Shown piece after piece: positions 8,304 through 18,467 of a stretch of DNA of 64,000 bases. Made by a program: the position numbers and the translations under genes. The stretch lies in contig NZ_JAGRPF010000147.1 of NCBI RefSeq assembly GCF_020439865.1, forward strand, positions 18,033 to 82,032. Direction: 5' to 3'. Within the stretch, counting starts at the first letter, position 1. Each line of letters starts with the position of its first letter. The notes beneath the pieces are model-generated. The model was given only the letters and a program-made list of their open reading frames with translations, did not search any database and was not told the DNA's origin. The DNA is from Prosthecobacter sp. GTDB lineage: Bacteria; Verrucomicrobiota; Verrucomicrobiia; Verrucomicrobiales; Verrucomicrobiaceae.

Positions 8304-9986
8304 ATGAGCGACCCCACGCCAGAAACTCCAGAGACTGAAAAACCCAAAGCTCCCGGCACGCCTGAGGAGATCACGCGGAAGCTGGAGGACTTCATCAAAA
8401 ATACGCTCGGCGGCCAGGTGCTCTTCACCCGCGTCGAAGGCCCCGGCGGGCATCCTGCGCTGGAAGGCGGTGAGAAGCCTGTGGAACCCACCCGGCAGGA
8501 CAACGGCAAGGCTTTTGAATTCAGCTACAAGCCTGCGGACATCAAAGCCTATCTTGACCGCTTCGTGATCCGGCAGGACGAGGCCAAGAAGGTGCTCGCG
8601 ACCGCTGTCTGCGACCACTACCACCACGCACGGATGCTGCGCGATGATCGTGAATCGGAGTCCACGGGCTCGAAGCTCGAGTTTTCGAAGCAGAATGTCA
8701 TCATCATCGGCCCCACCGGCGTCGGGAAGACCTATCTCGTCAAACACATCGCGGATCTCATCGGCGTGCCGTTTGTGAAGGCGGATGCGACAAAATTCAG
8801 CGAAACCGGCTATGTCGGCGCGGATGTGGACGACCTCGTTCGCGATCTCGTGGCCAAGGCGAATGGCGACATCGAGCTCGCCGAGCATGGTATCATTTAT
8901 CTGGATGAAATCGACAAGCTCAGCAGCGGTCCGGAACGCCTGGGCCGTGATGTGAGCGGACGTGGCGTGCAGACCGCGCTGCTCAAGCTGATGGAGGAGA
9001 CGGAGGTGGCCCTCTACGCTCCCAACGACATCCGCAGCCAGATGCAGATGATGTTTGATACGCGCAAAGGCCGCACCGGTCGCGAGGTGGTGAACACGCG
9101 GAACATTCTCTTCATCGTCAGCGGCGCGTTCAGCGGACTGGAAAAGATCATCGAGAAGCGCACGAACCGAAAATCCATCGGCTTTGTCTCCTCCGACTCG
9201 AAGAGCACGGCCGCCGAGCACCTGTTCCGCGAATCGCGCACCAAGGACTTTATCGACTTTGGTTTCGAGGCCGAGTTCATCGGCCGTCTGCCCGTGCGCG
9301 TCGTGTGCGATCCGCTCAGCGCGGACGACATGTTTCAGATCATGAAAAACTCCGAGGGCAGCCTCATCCGCCAGTATCAGCGTGAGTTTGCCGCGTACGG
9401 TGTGAAGGCCGTCTTCGAAGACGATGCGCTGCGCGAGATCGCCAGTCGTGCGGAGGATGAAAAAACCGGCGCCCGCGGCCTCGTCACGGCATGGGAGCGC
9501 GTGCTGCGCGACTTCAAATTCGAAATGCCCAGCCTCGGCCTGCCCGAACTGCGGATCGACGGCGCGCTCGTGAAAGATCCGGAGCAAAGGCTGGTCCAAT
9601 GCCGCGCCGAAGCCGCCAGCCAGGTCATGGAACTTGGCGCCGCCCATGCCGGCGAGGTGAGGGTTTTTGCGGAGCGTTTCCAGCGCGAGCACGGCTTTAC
9701 GCTCGATTTCGACAGCGCTGCCATCGCCGCAGTCGCCGCACGTGCGCAGCGTGAAGGCATGCATGTGGACGCCATGTGTGAGAAGCTTTTCAAGGACTAT
9801 CCCTTCGGACTCAAACTCGTGACCCGCACCACGGGTGATACGCGGTTCACGCTGACCTCCGAAGCAGTCGCCAATCCGGACAAGTACGTCAGCGAACTCG
9901 TCGTCAACGCCTGCCGCCAACACCCGCAGCAGACTCCATCCAACGTCATCGATCCCACCCCCGACATTCCCGCCCATGAATCGTAA
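8304..9986 (+). CDS. ClpX-like AAA+ unfoldase without zinc-binding domain
   Basis: A 560-residue HslU/ClpX-family ATPase. Walker A GPTGVGKT is at 136-143, Walker B with DEID at 201-204, the pore loop GYVG at 169-172, and sensor-2 GAR at 389-391. The IGF tripeptide that docks ClpX onto ClpP is kept at 292-294. The N-terminal C4 zinc domain of ordinary ClpX is absent, replaced by about 70 residues rich in Pro and Glu, and an extra 130-150 residues follow the ATPase core at the C-terminus. It is probably a paralogue with different adaptors or substrates. The start is the ATG at 8304; the frame is open 13 codons upstream. Its 3' end overlaps the next gene by 11 bases. The main clpX would be elsewhere in the genome. 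Confidence 0.9.
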   Translation: MSDPTPETPETEKPKAPGTPEEITRKLEDFIKNTLGGQVLFTRVEGPGGHPALEGGEKPVEPTRQDNGKAFEFSYKPADIKAYLDRFVIRQDEAKKVLATAVCDHYHHARMLRDDRESESTGSKLEFSKQNVIIIGPTGVGKTYLVKHIADLIGVPFVKADATKFSETGYVGADVDDLVRDLVAKANGDIELAEHGIIYLDEIDKLSSGPERLGRDVSGRGVQTALLKLMEETEVALYAPNDIRSQMQMMFDTRKGRTGREVVNTRNILFIVSGAFSGLEKIIEKRTNRKSIGFVSSDSKSTAAEHLFRESRTKDFIDFGFEAEFIGRLPVRVVCDPLSADDMFQIMKNSEGSLIRQYQREFAAYGVKAVFEDDALREIASRAEDEKTGARGLVTAWERVLRDFKFEMPSLGLPELRIDGALVKDPEQRLVQCRAEAASQVMELGAAHAGEVRVFAERFQREHGFTLDFDSAAIAAVAARAQREGMHVDAMCEKLFKDYPFGLKLVTRTTGDTRFTLTSEAVANPDKYVSELVVNACRQHPQQTPSNVIDPTPDIPAHES

Positions 9987-11262
9987 TCACGCCGCCGCCA
10001 TGTTCATTGGCGTGCTCGTCTGCATCCCGCTGCTGGCCCTGTATCATTTTGGCTTTTTCCAAAGCACCGCCGAATGGTTTGCCATGCTGTTTGCCCGCGG
10101 CTTCATCCTGCCCGCCGCCGGTTTGAGGCAGATCGTCTGGCTGCAGTACGGCTACTACACGTTCATGGCGTTCACGAGCGCGTGGGTCTGCATTGAGATG
10201 ATCTCCCAGTGGCGGCGTTTTGCGTTCCTGCTTGGCGGCACCTTCCTCACCGCCACGTTCTCCTGTCTCATGGCGATGAGTGGAGTGCTCTTTGAACCCG
10301 TGTCGGGATCCCTTGCGCTTTGGTTTGCCGGCATCGTCGGCATCGCGGTCAGCGGCTCGGTGAACGGCTATCGCCGTCACGTCATGCGTGACTACTTTGT
10401 CGGCCGCCTGTCTTCACACCTGTTTGAAGAGCTCGTCGATCAGAACAATCCCGCGAAGATGACCGAGCGCCGGGAAATCACCGTGCTCACCTGCCGCCTG
10501 CTCAATCATGGTGAGCTCTCCACCGGCATCGAAGCGCCGCAGTTTGAGAATCTGGCCACGCACTTCCAGCGCAGCGTCTCCGAGTTTCTCATCGCCCGCG
10601 GAGCTTATCTCGATGACTGTGACGCACGCCAGGTTCGCGTCTTTTTCGGCTTCCCGCTTTCGGATGAGCATCACGCCCTGCATGCCGTTCAGGTCGCCGC
10701 CGTCCTGCGAACACACCTCTCCACGCTCACGCGTGAGATCGAGCAGCGCTTCGGAAAGAAAGCGCAGATCGGCGTGGCCTTCAGCACCGGTCCCGGCGTG
10801 TGCGGCCTGTATGGCACGGACCATTTCCAAAGCTTCAGCGCCGTGGGCGATGTGATCGACTTCTCCGCGCAGCTCTGCGTGTTGAACGCCGAGTACGGCA
10901 GCAAGGTGCTATTGAGTGCGCGCACGTATTCACTGGTGAAAGACAACGCCGAGGTGAGACCGATGGAAATGGTCTGCGCGGCAGGCTCCAGTCAGATGAG
11001 CGAAGTCTACGAGCTGCTGGCCGAAAAAGGCACGCTTGCGGAACAGGACATCCGTGCGCGTGACGCCTTCTGGCAGGGAGTGGTGCAGTATCGGAAGGGT
11101 GATCTGAAGCAGGCGCTCGAGAGCTTCGGCAACGCCACCGTCGAGGATCGTGAAGATGCGCCGCTCAAATACTTCAAGGAGCGTGTCGAGGCGGCACTGA
11201 AAGAAAAAGAGGCGCCCGCCAAGGAGACGCCGAAACATTCGCGCCAGCTCGCCGCCACCTGA
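9976..11262 (+). CDS. Membrane protein with degenerate class III adenylate/guanylate cyclase domain
   Basis: A 428-residue protein with about four hydrophobic segments in residues 8-125 and a cytoplasmic cyclase-homology domain at about 155-335. The core is recognisable: ITVLTCRLL strand, FFGFP, STGPGVCG, and AVGDVIDFSAQL. The first metal-binding Asp seems replaced in TCRL, and the Asn and Arg of the usual GDxVNxxSR motif appear as Asp and Gln. It therefore probably does not make cyclic nucleotide and may act as a nucleotide sensor or scaffold. A charged tail from about 365 resembles a TPR-like helix pair. The gene overlaps the ClpX-like gene by 11 bases, so the pair is likely co-translated and functionally linked. 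Confidence 0.75.
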   Translation: MNRNHAAAMFIGVLVCIPLLALYHFGFFQSTAEWFAMLFARGFILPAAGLRQIVWLQYGYYTFMAFTSAWVCIEMISQWRRFAFLLGGTFLTATFSCLMAMSGVLFEPVSGSLALWFAGIVGIAVSGSVNGYRRHVMRDYFVGRLSSHLFEELVDQNNPAKMTERREITVLTCRLLNHGELSTGIEAPQFENLATHFQRSVSEFLIARGAYLDDCDARQVRVFFGFPLSDEHHALHAVQVAAVLRTHLSTLTREIEQRFGKKAQIGVAFSTGPGVCGLYGTDHFQSFSAVGDVIDFSAQLCVLNAEYGSKVLLSARTYSLVKDNAEVRPMEMVCAAGSSQMSEVYELLAEKGTLAEQDIRARDAFWQGVVQYRKGDLKQALESFGNATVEDREDAPLKYFKERVEAALKEKEAPAKETPKHSRQLAAT

Positions 11263-11283
11263 TTCTTTTCCGTCACTCTTCGC

Positions 11284-11892
11284 GTGCGCATCGATTATCC
11301 ACCCGCCATCCAGCGCCTCGTCGCACAGCTTAAATCGCTGCCCGGCCTCGGACCGCGCAGCGCGGAGCGCCTGATGATCTGGCTGCTGCAGATGCGGGAT
11401 GAGCGCATCACCTCGCTGTCAGACTCGCTGCTGGAGGCGAGGGAACGCATCGTTCCATGCCCTGACTGCGGGTTCTTCATCGAGAGCGACGGCGAGTGTC
11501 TGCTCTGTCATGATCCGCGACGCCAGCAGAAGCAGCTGTGTGTTGTCGAGCAGGCCGCTGATGTGCTGCGGATGGAGCGGTCGGGTGCGTTTCAGGGGCT
11601 GTATCATGTGCTCGGAGGCAGGCTCTCTCCGCTCGACAACGTAACTCCTGAGGATCTGCGCATGGAGTCGCTGGTGAATCGTGTGCGTGATCTTCATACG
11701 GAAGAGGTCATCATCGCTCTCGGCTCAGATGTTGAGGGTGAGGCCACAGCGAGCTACATCGCCGACCTGCTGCGCCCCGCCGGCATCGCCATCACCCGGC
11801 TCGCGCAAGGAATGCCTGCAGGTGGAGGGCTTGATCATGTTGATGAGCTGACCCTTTATCAGGCGCTGCACGGGCGCCGGAAGATGGGATAA
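11284..11892 (+). CDS. recR: Recombination protein RecR
   Basis: A 202-residue RecFOR-pathway protein. It has a helix-hairpin-helix region (LKSLPGLGPRSAERL, residues 16-30), a C4 zinc finger with Cys59, Cys62, Cys72 and Cys75, and a Toprim domain from about 83 to 175 with the GSDVEGEATA segment. It helps load RecA at gaps. The start is a GTG at 11284, 21 bases after the pseudo-cyclase stop; there is no better in-frame ATG near the family N-terminus. The usual partner ybaB/dnaX genes are not adjacent. Confidence 0.96.
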   Translation: MRIDYPPAIQRLVAQLKSLPGLGPRSAERLMIWLLQMRDERITSLSDSLLEARERIVPCPDCGFFIESDGECLLCHDPRRQQKQLCVVEQAADVLRMERSGAFQGLYHVLGGRLSPLDNVTPEDLRMESLVNRVRDLHTEEVIIALGSDVEGEATASYIADLLRPAGIAITRLAQGMPAGGGLDHVDELTLYQALHGRRKMG

Positions 11893-11933
11893 AATTTCTC
11901 GACAGCAGGTTTTTGAACATTCATAGCATCGGC

Positions 11934-12635
11934 ATGAATTACCACATCGCACGCGATGGCCAGCAACTCGGCGTCTTTGCCGAGCAGGAAGTTCAGTCTG
12001 GATTCGCATCAGGAAGGTTTCTGGCCACCGACCTTTGTTGGAGCGAGGGAATGGCCGACTGGCAGCCGGTGAGTGCACGCTTCGGCGCTCCGGCGGCTTC
12101 GCTTCCGACGCCGACCTTCACGGCGCCTGGAGCTTTCAATCCGTATGCGGCACCGCAGGCGAACGTGGTGACGCCATCCATGATGCCGCAGTTCACTCTG
12201 GCCTCCCGCGGCAGCCGGCTCGGTGCGGCATTGCTGGATGGGCTGGTGGGAATGCTTGTGGTCGGACTCCCGGCAATCTGTGGTGTGGCCATGCTCGACT
12301 CCAAGGCAGGTGGCGGAGGGGACGTTCCGGTGGGTTCTGTCATCTGCTTTATTCTGGCGGGGCTCGGATTTCTCGGTCTCACGATCTACAACATCGTCCT
12401 GCTGACCAAGCAGGGGCAGACCATTGCGAAGAAGTGGCTGCGCATTCGCATCGTGACGCATCCTGATGGTAAAAACCCAGGCTTCGTGAAGGCCTTCCTG
12501 CTGCGCTCGTTCGTCAATGCGATCATTGGCCAGGTGGTGCCTCTCTATGGTTTGGTGGACGTTTGTTTCATCTTCCGCGAAGACCAGCGCTGCCTGCATG
12601 ACCTCATCGGAGAGACCATTGTGGTGCAGGATTGA
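11934..12635 (+). CDS. GYF_2-RDD membrane protein (copy 1)
   Basis: A 233-residue protein. The first 50 residues form a GYF_2-type domain (YHIARDGQQLGVFAEQEV, then ADWQPV), followed by a Pro/Ala linker and an RDD membrane domain from about residue 88 (LASRGSRLGAALLDG) with three or four hydrophobic helices. The start is the ATG at 11934; a TTG lies seven codons upstream. It is closely related to the next gene, so the two are a tandem duplication. RDD proteins are proposed to be transporters or envelope proteins; the role here is unknown. Confidence 0.85.
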   Translation: MNYHIARDGQQLGVFAEQEVQSGFASGRFLATDLCWSEGMADWQPVSARFGAPAASLPTPTFTAPGAFNPYAAPQANVVTPSMMPQFTLASRGSRLGAALLDGLVGMLVVGLPAICGVAMLDSKAGGGGDVPVGSVICFILAGLGFLGLTIYNIVLLTKQGQTIAKKWLRIRIVTHPDGKNPGFVKAFLLRSFVNAIIGQVVPLYGLVDVCFIFREDQRCLHDLIGETIVVQD

Positions 12636-12649
12636 ACTCATTTGAGTTC
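12634..12649. repeat. 16-base palindrome overlapping the stop codon of the first GYF_2-RDD gene
   Basis: GAACTCA, two T residues, TGAGTTC: a perfect 7-base inverted repeat whose left arm contains the TGA stop. It lies in the 66-base gap before the second copy and could be a weak attenuator or an operator. No U-rich tract follows. Confidence 0.35.
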
Positions 12650-12701
12650 ATAGGAGCGAATCTGTTGGACAGGCACAAATCCGGTCTAAAATCGCCGTCT
12701 C

Positions 12702-13418
12702 ATGAGCCAATATCACATCGCACGCGACAGTCAGCAGTTGGGAGTTTTTTCGGAGCAGGATGTTCAGTCAGGTCTGGCCTCGGGCAGCATTCTCGCGAGC
12801 GATCTCCTGTGGGCGGAAGGAATGGCCGACTGGCAGCCGGTGAGCAGCAAGTTCGGTGCGCCGGCGTTTGCTCCTCCTGCTGCCGTGGCTCAGCCTGCGG
12901 GTTTCAACCCTTACGCGGCTCCAATCGCCAACGTCGCAGTTCCTACCACTGGGCAGGGGATCACACTGGCCTCGCTCGGCCAGCGTCTCGGCGCGGTGAT
13001 GCTGGATGGCTTGATCCAAGTCGTGGTCCTGCTTCCGTTGATCATCCCCGCTGGCATGATGGACAACAAGAGCGGTGGTGAGCCTTCCATGGGAATGATC
13101 ATCTCGATGGCGGTCGGCGGCATCGGACTGCTCGCGCTTCTCATCTACAATCTGGTTCTGCTTGGCACGCGCGGGCAGACCTTGGGCAAAAAGATCGTTG
13201 GCACACGGATCGCAATCTTCCCAGGTGGGGAGAAGCCGGGCTTCGCCAAGGCTTTCCTCGTCCGCTCCTTTGTCGTAGGCATCATCGGCGCCATCCCGTT
13301 GCTGGGACCGCTATTCTCGCTTGTGGATATCTGCTGCATCTTCCGTGCGGATCACCGCTGCATTCACGATATGATGGCCGGCACGCATGTGATCGAAGGA
13401 CAGCCGCCGGAGGCCTGA
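12702..13418 (+). CDS. GYF_2-RDD membrane protein (copy 2)
   Basis: A 238-residue paralogue of the preceding gene with the same plan: GYF_2 at 1-52 (YHIARDSQQLGVFSEQDV, ADWQPV), a Pro/Ala linker, then an RDD domain with SLGQRLGAVMLDG and several membrane helices. The two copies share long identical phrases in the GYF_2 part and diverge more in the membrane part, as expected of an older tandem duplication. The start is the ATG at 12702. Confidence 0.85.
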   Translation: MSQYHIARDSQQLGVFSEQDVQSGLASGSILASDLLWAEGMADWQPVSSKFGAPAFAPPAAVAQPAGFNPYAAPIANVAVPTTGQGITLASLGQRLGAVMLDGLIQVVVLLPLIIPAGMMDNKSGGEPSMGMIISMAVGGIGLLALLIYNLVLLGTRGQTLGKKIVGTRIAIFPGGEKPGFAKAFLVRSFVVGIIGAIPLLGPLFSLVDICCIFRADHRCIHDMMAGTHVIEGQPPEA

Positions 13419-13425
13419 TTCAGGC

Positions 13426-13797
13426 TCAGGCCAGTCCCATGGCTGCGACCTCATCCTCGTCGAGGCCCAGGTAGTGGCCGAGTTCGTGGAGGAAGGTGAT
13501 TTTTACTTCATGGCGATAAGTTGCCAGATCTCCCGCGCATTCGTCCCATAGATTGTCGAGAAAAAGCCGGATGCGCGGCATTTCGTCCGGTGATTCGGGC
13601 AGCGGATCGCAACGAGCATTGCCTTCAAACAAACCAAGCAGATCGGGGTCGAGGTCTTCGTCGAAGTCCATCAACGCATCCATCTCGACGAACTCGATCC
13701 GGCAGTCGGTCGCTTCGTTGCGAATCTCTTCCGGCAGTGAGAGCAGCGCCGATTTGACGACGCTGGTGGCGATGGTTTGAAGACGTTCGAAGCGCAT
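13426..13797 (-). CDS. Small zincin-type metallopeptidase (PF06262-like)
   Basis: A 123-residue acidic protein with HELGHYLGLDEDE at residues 104-116. The HExxH pair His104/His108 and the following Asp/Glu match the minimal zincin family (Zincin_1, formerly DUF1025). There is no signal peptide, so it is cytoplasmic. The protease substrate is unknown. It lies 5 bases upstream of the stop of the M1 aminopeptidase gene in the transcription direction (aminopeptidase first), so the two may be one transcript. Confidence 0.8.
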   Translation of the reverse strand: MRFERLQTIATSVVKSALLSLPEEIRNEATDCRIEFVEMDALMDFDEDLDPDLLGLFEGNARCDPLPESPDEMPRIRLFLDNLWDECAGDLATYRHEVKITFLHELGHYLGLDEDEVAAMGLA

Positions 13798-13802
13798 GAG
13801 GA

Positions 13803-16406
<2,604 letters not shown>

Positions 16407-16491
16407 GACGGGCGCGAGCATCCCGAAGCCGTCGGAGATTGGCAAGGACAAAGCGGAAGGACTGCCGGTGCCGGCGCGTATTGCCCTCGTC

Positions 16492-17880
16492 ATGCTCTCC
16501 TTCTCCGACCAGAGCCGGAATTCTTCGCGCCTACACCGGCGGGATTTCCTGCGTATTGGCGGTCTTGGTCTGGGCGGACTGTCCTTGAGCGATTTGATGG
16601 CCGCGTCCCAGAAGCGTCTTATCAAGGACAAGTCGGTCATCTTTCTCTTCATGCACGGCGGGCCGTCTCAGTTTGAGACCTTTGATCCGAAGATGGATGC
16701 GCCTTCGGAAATTCGCAGCGTGACGGGCGAGATCAAAACCACGCTGCCCGGCATCACGTTTGGCGGCAGCTTTGAGCGACTGGCGAAACTGGCGCACAAG
16801 TTCAGCATCGTGCGTTCCTTTGTGACCGGCGACGCCGTGCATGACATCAAGACCATCGTCGGCAAGGACACGATGAAGGCGAATCTCGGCTCGCTCTACT
16901 CGCGCATCGCCGGTCCGCTGCGCAAAGGCAGCGCCATGCCGACGAACGTGGCGCTGTTTCCGCAGTCCGTGGATGCGACGACGGGTCCGATCATCAAGCA
17001 ATTCGGAGATTTCACCGCCAGCGGAGAGATGGGATCGACCTATCAGCCATTCGTGCCCGGCGCCGGCGGCGGTGCGCAGGCGGACATGACACTGAGCCTG
17101 CCTCAAGCACGTCTCGATGACCGGCGCATGCTGCTGTCCTCGCTCGATCAGTGGAAGCGGCAGATGGATGCAAGCGAAGCGGTCGGAGGCATGTCGGAGT
17201 TTCAATCGCTGGCCTTCGATGTGCTGCGACGCGGTGTTTCCGATGCATTTGATCTCTCGCGAGAAGATCCACGTCTCATCGCCCGCTACGACACGGCACC
17301 GCTGCTGCCGAAGGATCGCATCAGCACGCAGTGGAGAAACCGCGAGCACTATGCCGACAACGCCGCGACTCTCGGCAAGCTGCTGCTCATGGCGCGGCGT
17401 CTGTGCGAGCGCGGCTGCGGCTTTGTCACCGTCACGACCAGTTTCGTGTGGGACATGCACTCCGACATCAACAATGTGCCGGTGCGCACAGGCATGGACT
17501 ATGTCGGGCGCCCGTTCGATCATGCGGTTTCGGCGCTCATCGAGGACATCGAAGCCCGCGGCCTGAGCGAGAAAATCATGCTCGTCTGCTGCGGCGAGAT
17601 GGGGCGTTCGCCGAAGCTGAACGTAAAAGGCGGCCGCGATCATTGGGGTGGCCTCGCTCCGCTCATGGTTTACGGTGGTGGCCTGAAAATGGGCCGCGTC
17701 ATCGGCCAGTCGGCGCGCAATGGCGGCGAACCGGCGTCTGAACCGGTGACGATCCCCGATTTGATCTCGACCATCATGCACACGCTCGTCGATGTCGGCG
17801 AAGCCCGCGTCACCGACGGCCTGCCTTCAGGCTTGCTCAATGTCCTCACTCGTGGCCAGCCAATCCGCGGCCTTGTTTGA
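16492..17880 (+). CDS. DUF1501 family exported protein (Tat signal)
   Basis: A 462-residue protein with a twin-arginine signal, LHRRDFLRIGGLGLGG, near residue 18-33. Then comes the sulfatase-like alkaline-phosphatase-superfamily fold known as DUF1501, with FMHGGPSQFETFDPK, and near the C-terminus GEMGRSPKLN and GRDHWG. It is abundant in Planctomycetes and Verrucomicrobia, often paired with a DUF1553/DUF1549 cytochrome gene, which is missing here. The start at 16492 is chosen because it puts the Tat motif close to the N-terminus. The next gene begins 9 bases later. Catalytic activity is not established for the family. Confidence 0.9.
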   Translation: MLSFSDQSRNSSRLHRRDFLRIGGLGLGGLSLSDLMAASQKRLIKDKSVIFLFMHGGPSQFETFDPKMDAPSEIRSVTGEIKTTLPGITFGGSFERLAKLAHKFSIVRSFVTGDAVHDIKTIVGKDTMKANLGSLYSRIAGPLRKGSAMPTNVALFPQSVDATTGPIIKQFGDFTASGEMGSTYQPFVPGAGGGAQADMTLSLPQARLDDRRMLLSSLDQWKRQMDASEAVGGMSEFQSLAFDVLRRGVSDAFDLSREDPRLIARYDTAPLLPKDRISTQWRNREHYADNAATLGKLLLMARRLCERGCGFVTVTTSFVWDMHSDINNVPVRTGMDYVGRPFDHAVSALIEDIEARGLSEKIMLVCCGEMGRSPKLNVKGGRDHWGGLAPLMVYGGGLKMGRVIGQSARNGGEPASEPVTIPDLISTIMHTLVDVGEARVTDGLPSGLLNVLTRGQPIRGLV

Positions 17881-17889
17881 TTGATTCTC

Positions 17890-18432
17890 ATGCCTCCTCT
17901 CCGCTTCATCCTCACCACCATTGCCTGCCTTTCGTCCCTCGCTCATGCTGATGACAAGCCGAAGCCGGTGACCCGCACATTTTATGTCTCGGGCGTCGAG
18001 TGCGGCAGTTGCGTGTATGCGGTGCAACAGTCGGTGACGGAGACCAAGGGTGTTGCCGATGTGACGGTGGTGCAGTTGATCGACTCCATTGCCAATGTGA
18101 CCTTTGATCCTAAAGCGGTGAGCGACCAGCAGATCGCCCAGGCGGTGCGCGAGGCCTATCCGCTGCATGGCATGCCCTACCTCGCCACGCTGAAGCTGCG
18201 CATGCCGGGTTATGCGAAGAATGCCGCGAAAGTGGGCCGATTGTTCGCAGGGTGGAAAAAATCCGTGACAATGGAAGTGATCGACAAAGCGAAGGGAGAA
18301 CTTGTTGTTCATTTCCTTCCTTTGGAGGTCGATGCGCAAAAGACCGCTCCACAGGGGTGGAGCATCGCGTTGCTGACGGAAGCCGCGAAAAGTCTGGGGC
18401 TGGACTTCAACGTGGAAAGCGAAGGGCAGTGA
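17890..18432 (+). CDS. Exported heavy-metal-associated (HMA) domain protein
   Basis: A 180-residue protein with a signal peptide (1-20, ending AHA) and an HMA-like ferredoxin fold at about 27-95. The metal-binding pair Cys38-x-x-Cys41 is in GVECGSC, where GMTCxxC is usual. The C-terminal half (95-180) has a second similar strand-helix pattern without cysteines. It may bind copper or another soft metal in the periplasm. It lies 9 bases downstream of the DUF1501 gene, so probably in one operon. A TTG three codons upstream is a less likely start. Confidence 0.75.
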   Translation: MPPLRFILTTIACLSSLAHADDKPKPVTRTFYVSGVECGSCVYAVQQSVTETKGVADVTVVQLIDSIANVTFDPKAVSDQQIAQAVREAYPLHGMPYLATLKLRMPGYAKNAAKVGRLFAGWKKSVTMEVIDKAKGELVVHFLPLEVDAQKTAPQGWSIALLTEAAKSLGLDFNVESEGQ

Positions 18433-18433
18433 T

Positions 18434-18453
18434 CTCCACCTTGCTTGGTGGAG
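18434..18453. terminator. Hairpin between convergent genes
   Basis: CTCCACC, loop TTGCTT, GGTGGAG: a perfect 7-bp stem starting two bases after the HMA gene stop and lying before the stop of the convergent sulfatase. There is no U tract on either side, so it may only be a weak bidirectional terminator. Confidence 0.45.
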
Positions 18454-18467
18454 GGCATCTGACCGGA

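Noticed and set aside
8268..9977. 569-codon minus-strand open frame opposite the ClpX-like gene
   Set aside because: Reverse-strand shadow of a strongly supported AAA+ gene.
12634..12649. Second LexA-type operator
   Set aside because: GAACTCA/TGAGTTC has the half-sites in the opposite order to TGTTC-N4-GAACA, with wrong spacing.
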